The notes below the pieces were generated by a model that was not told the origin of the DNA, did not search any database, and saw only the letters and a list, made by a program, of their open reading frames with translations. The translations under genes were made by a program, and so were the position numbers. This document shows positions 6,669 through 6,811 of a DNA stretch of 6,811 nt, one piece after another. Source of the DNA: Clostridiales bacterium (GTDB taxonomy: Bacteria > Bacillota > Clostridia > Christensenellales > Aristaeellaceae); NCBI GenBank assembly GCA_004557805.1, contig SFFS01000134.1, positions 1 to 6,811 on the forward strand, written 5' to 3'. The first letter of the stretch is position 1. Every line of letters starts with the position of its first letter.

Positions 6669-6811
6669 GTAAAAAAGATATGATTCCGATAAAGAATTCT
6701 GCCGCGCGGCCTTTTATCCGCCGTGCAGCGCAAAAATAAACATATTTCTATACGCCGCCGAAACGGGAAATTCCTGCACGCCGCTTCCAAAAAATGAGCG
6801 GCGCGGGAAGC
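6669..6811 (-). other. AT-richer leader upstream of the E2-like gene
   Basis: No coding region is supported in these 143 bases. The stretch at 6669-6750 is clearly richer in A and T than the genes, as expected of a promoter and leader for the minus-strand unit. I find no good -35/-10 pair: TATAGA near 6752-6747 and GATAAA near 6718-6713 are weak -10 candidates without convincing partners. A 7-bp stem, CGCCGCT (6779-6785) with AGCGGCG (6797-6803), has an 11-base loop. It lacks a following T run within the window on either strand. Confidence 0.45.
6693..6710. repeat. two abutting perfect palindromes in the leader
   Basis: AGAATTCT (6693-6700) and GCCGCGCGGC (6701-6710) are each perfect palindromes and touch end to end, 25 bases upstream of the Shine-Dalgarno site of the E2-like gene. 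They could be an operator or form a small structure in the 5' leader. Short GC palindromes also arise by chance in DNA of this composition. Confidence 0.35.

Noticed and set aside
5556..6683. 375-codon open frame on the plus strand opposite the E2-like gene
   Set aside because: It covers parts of two minus-strand genes with recognisable protein families. Its translation shows no domain and a composition typical of an antisense shadow.
6779..6803. Hairpin near the right edge as an intrinsic terminator
   Set aside because: The stem is only 7 bp and neither strand has a T run after it within the window; the A run is in the loop.

Overview
The window is GC-rich DNA with a strong preference for G/C in third codon positions. 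Genes are tightly packed, Shine-Dalgarno sites are canonical (AAGGAG, AGGAGG), and GTG is used as a start. The protein families (an FtsX-type permease with a large extracellular coiled-coil domain, an aldo/keto reductase with two C-terminal 4Fe-4S motifs, and a stand-alone E2-like acyltransferase) are typical of anaerobic Clostridia. A high-GC gut Clostridia or Christensenellales-like Firmicute is my best guess; it is an inference from family type only, with no marker gene to confirm it.

Plus strand, 26-4596: one compact three-gene operon. A secreted class-3-lipase-like alpha/beta hydrolase (26-1108) is followed 2 bases later by an ABC ATPase of the MacB/LolD/FtsE type (1111-1812), and 3 bases after that by its 926-residue two-module FtsX permease (1816-4596). 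The ATPase and permease together should form a mechanotransmission-type ABC system acting on extracytoplasmic or membrane substrates. The hydrolase is exported and translationally coupled to it, so it may act on the same substrate. The operon could extend upstream, because the window starts only 25 bases before the first gene.

4597-4654: a 14-bp perfect-stem hairpin with A and T tracts on both sides. It serves as a bidirectional terminator between two convergent transcription units.

Minus strand, 6653-4655: a two-gene unit. The first gene (6653-5775) is an acyltransferase-domain protein related to the catalytic domain of 2-oxo acid dehydrogenase E2. It has no lipoyl domain, and Glu sits where the catalytic His should be. 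Fifteen bases downstream lies an aldo/keto reductase with two 4Fe-4S motifs. As it stands this gene is broken twice: an in-frame TGA at codon 4 and one extra base in a GGGG run about 200 bases into the gene. The rest of the reading frame is clean, so it is either a very young pseudogene or carries sequence errors.

6669-6811 holds no gene. It is the AT-richer leader of the minus-strand unit, with two abutting palindromes and a hairpin but no convincing sigma-70 promoter. I see no tRNA, rRNA, CRISPR array, insertion sequence or attachment site. The most notable points are the damaged Fe-S reductase, the His-to-Glu E2-like protein and the coupling of a lipase-like hydrolase to an FtsX exporter. 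Nothing here is clearly a new defence or mobile system.
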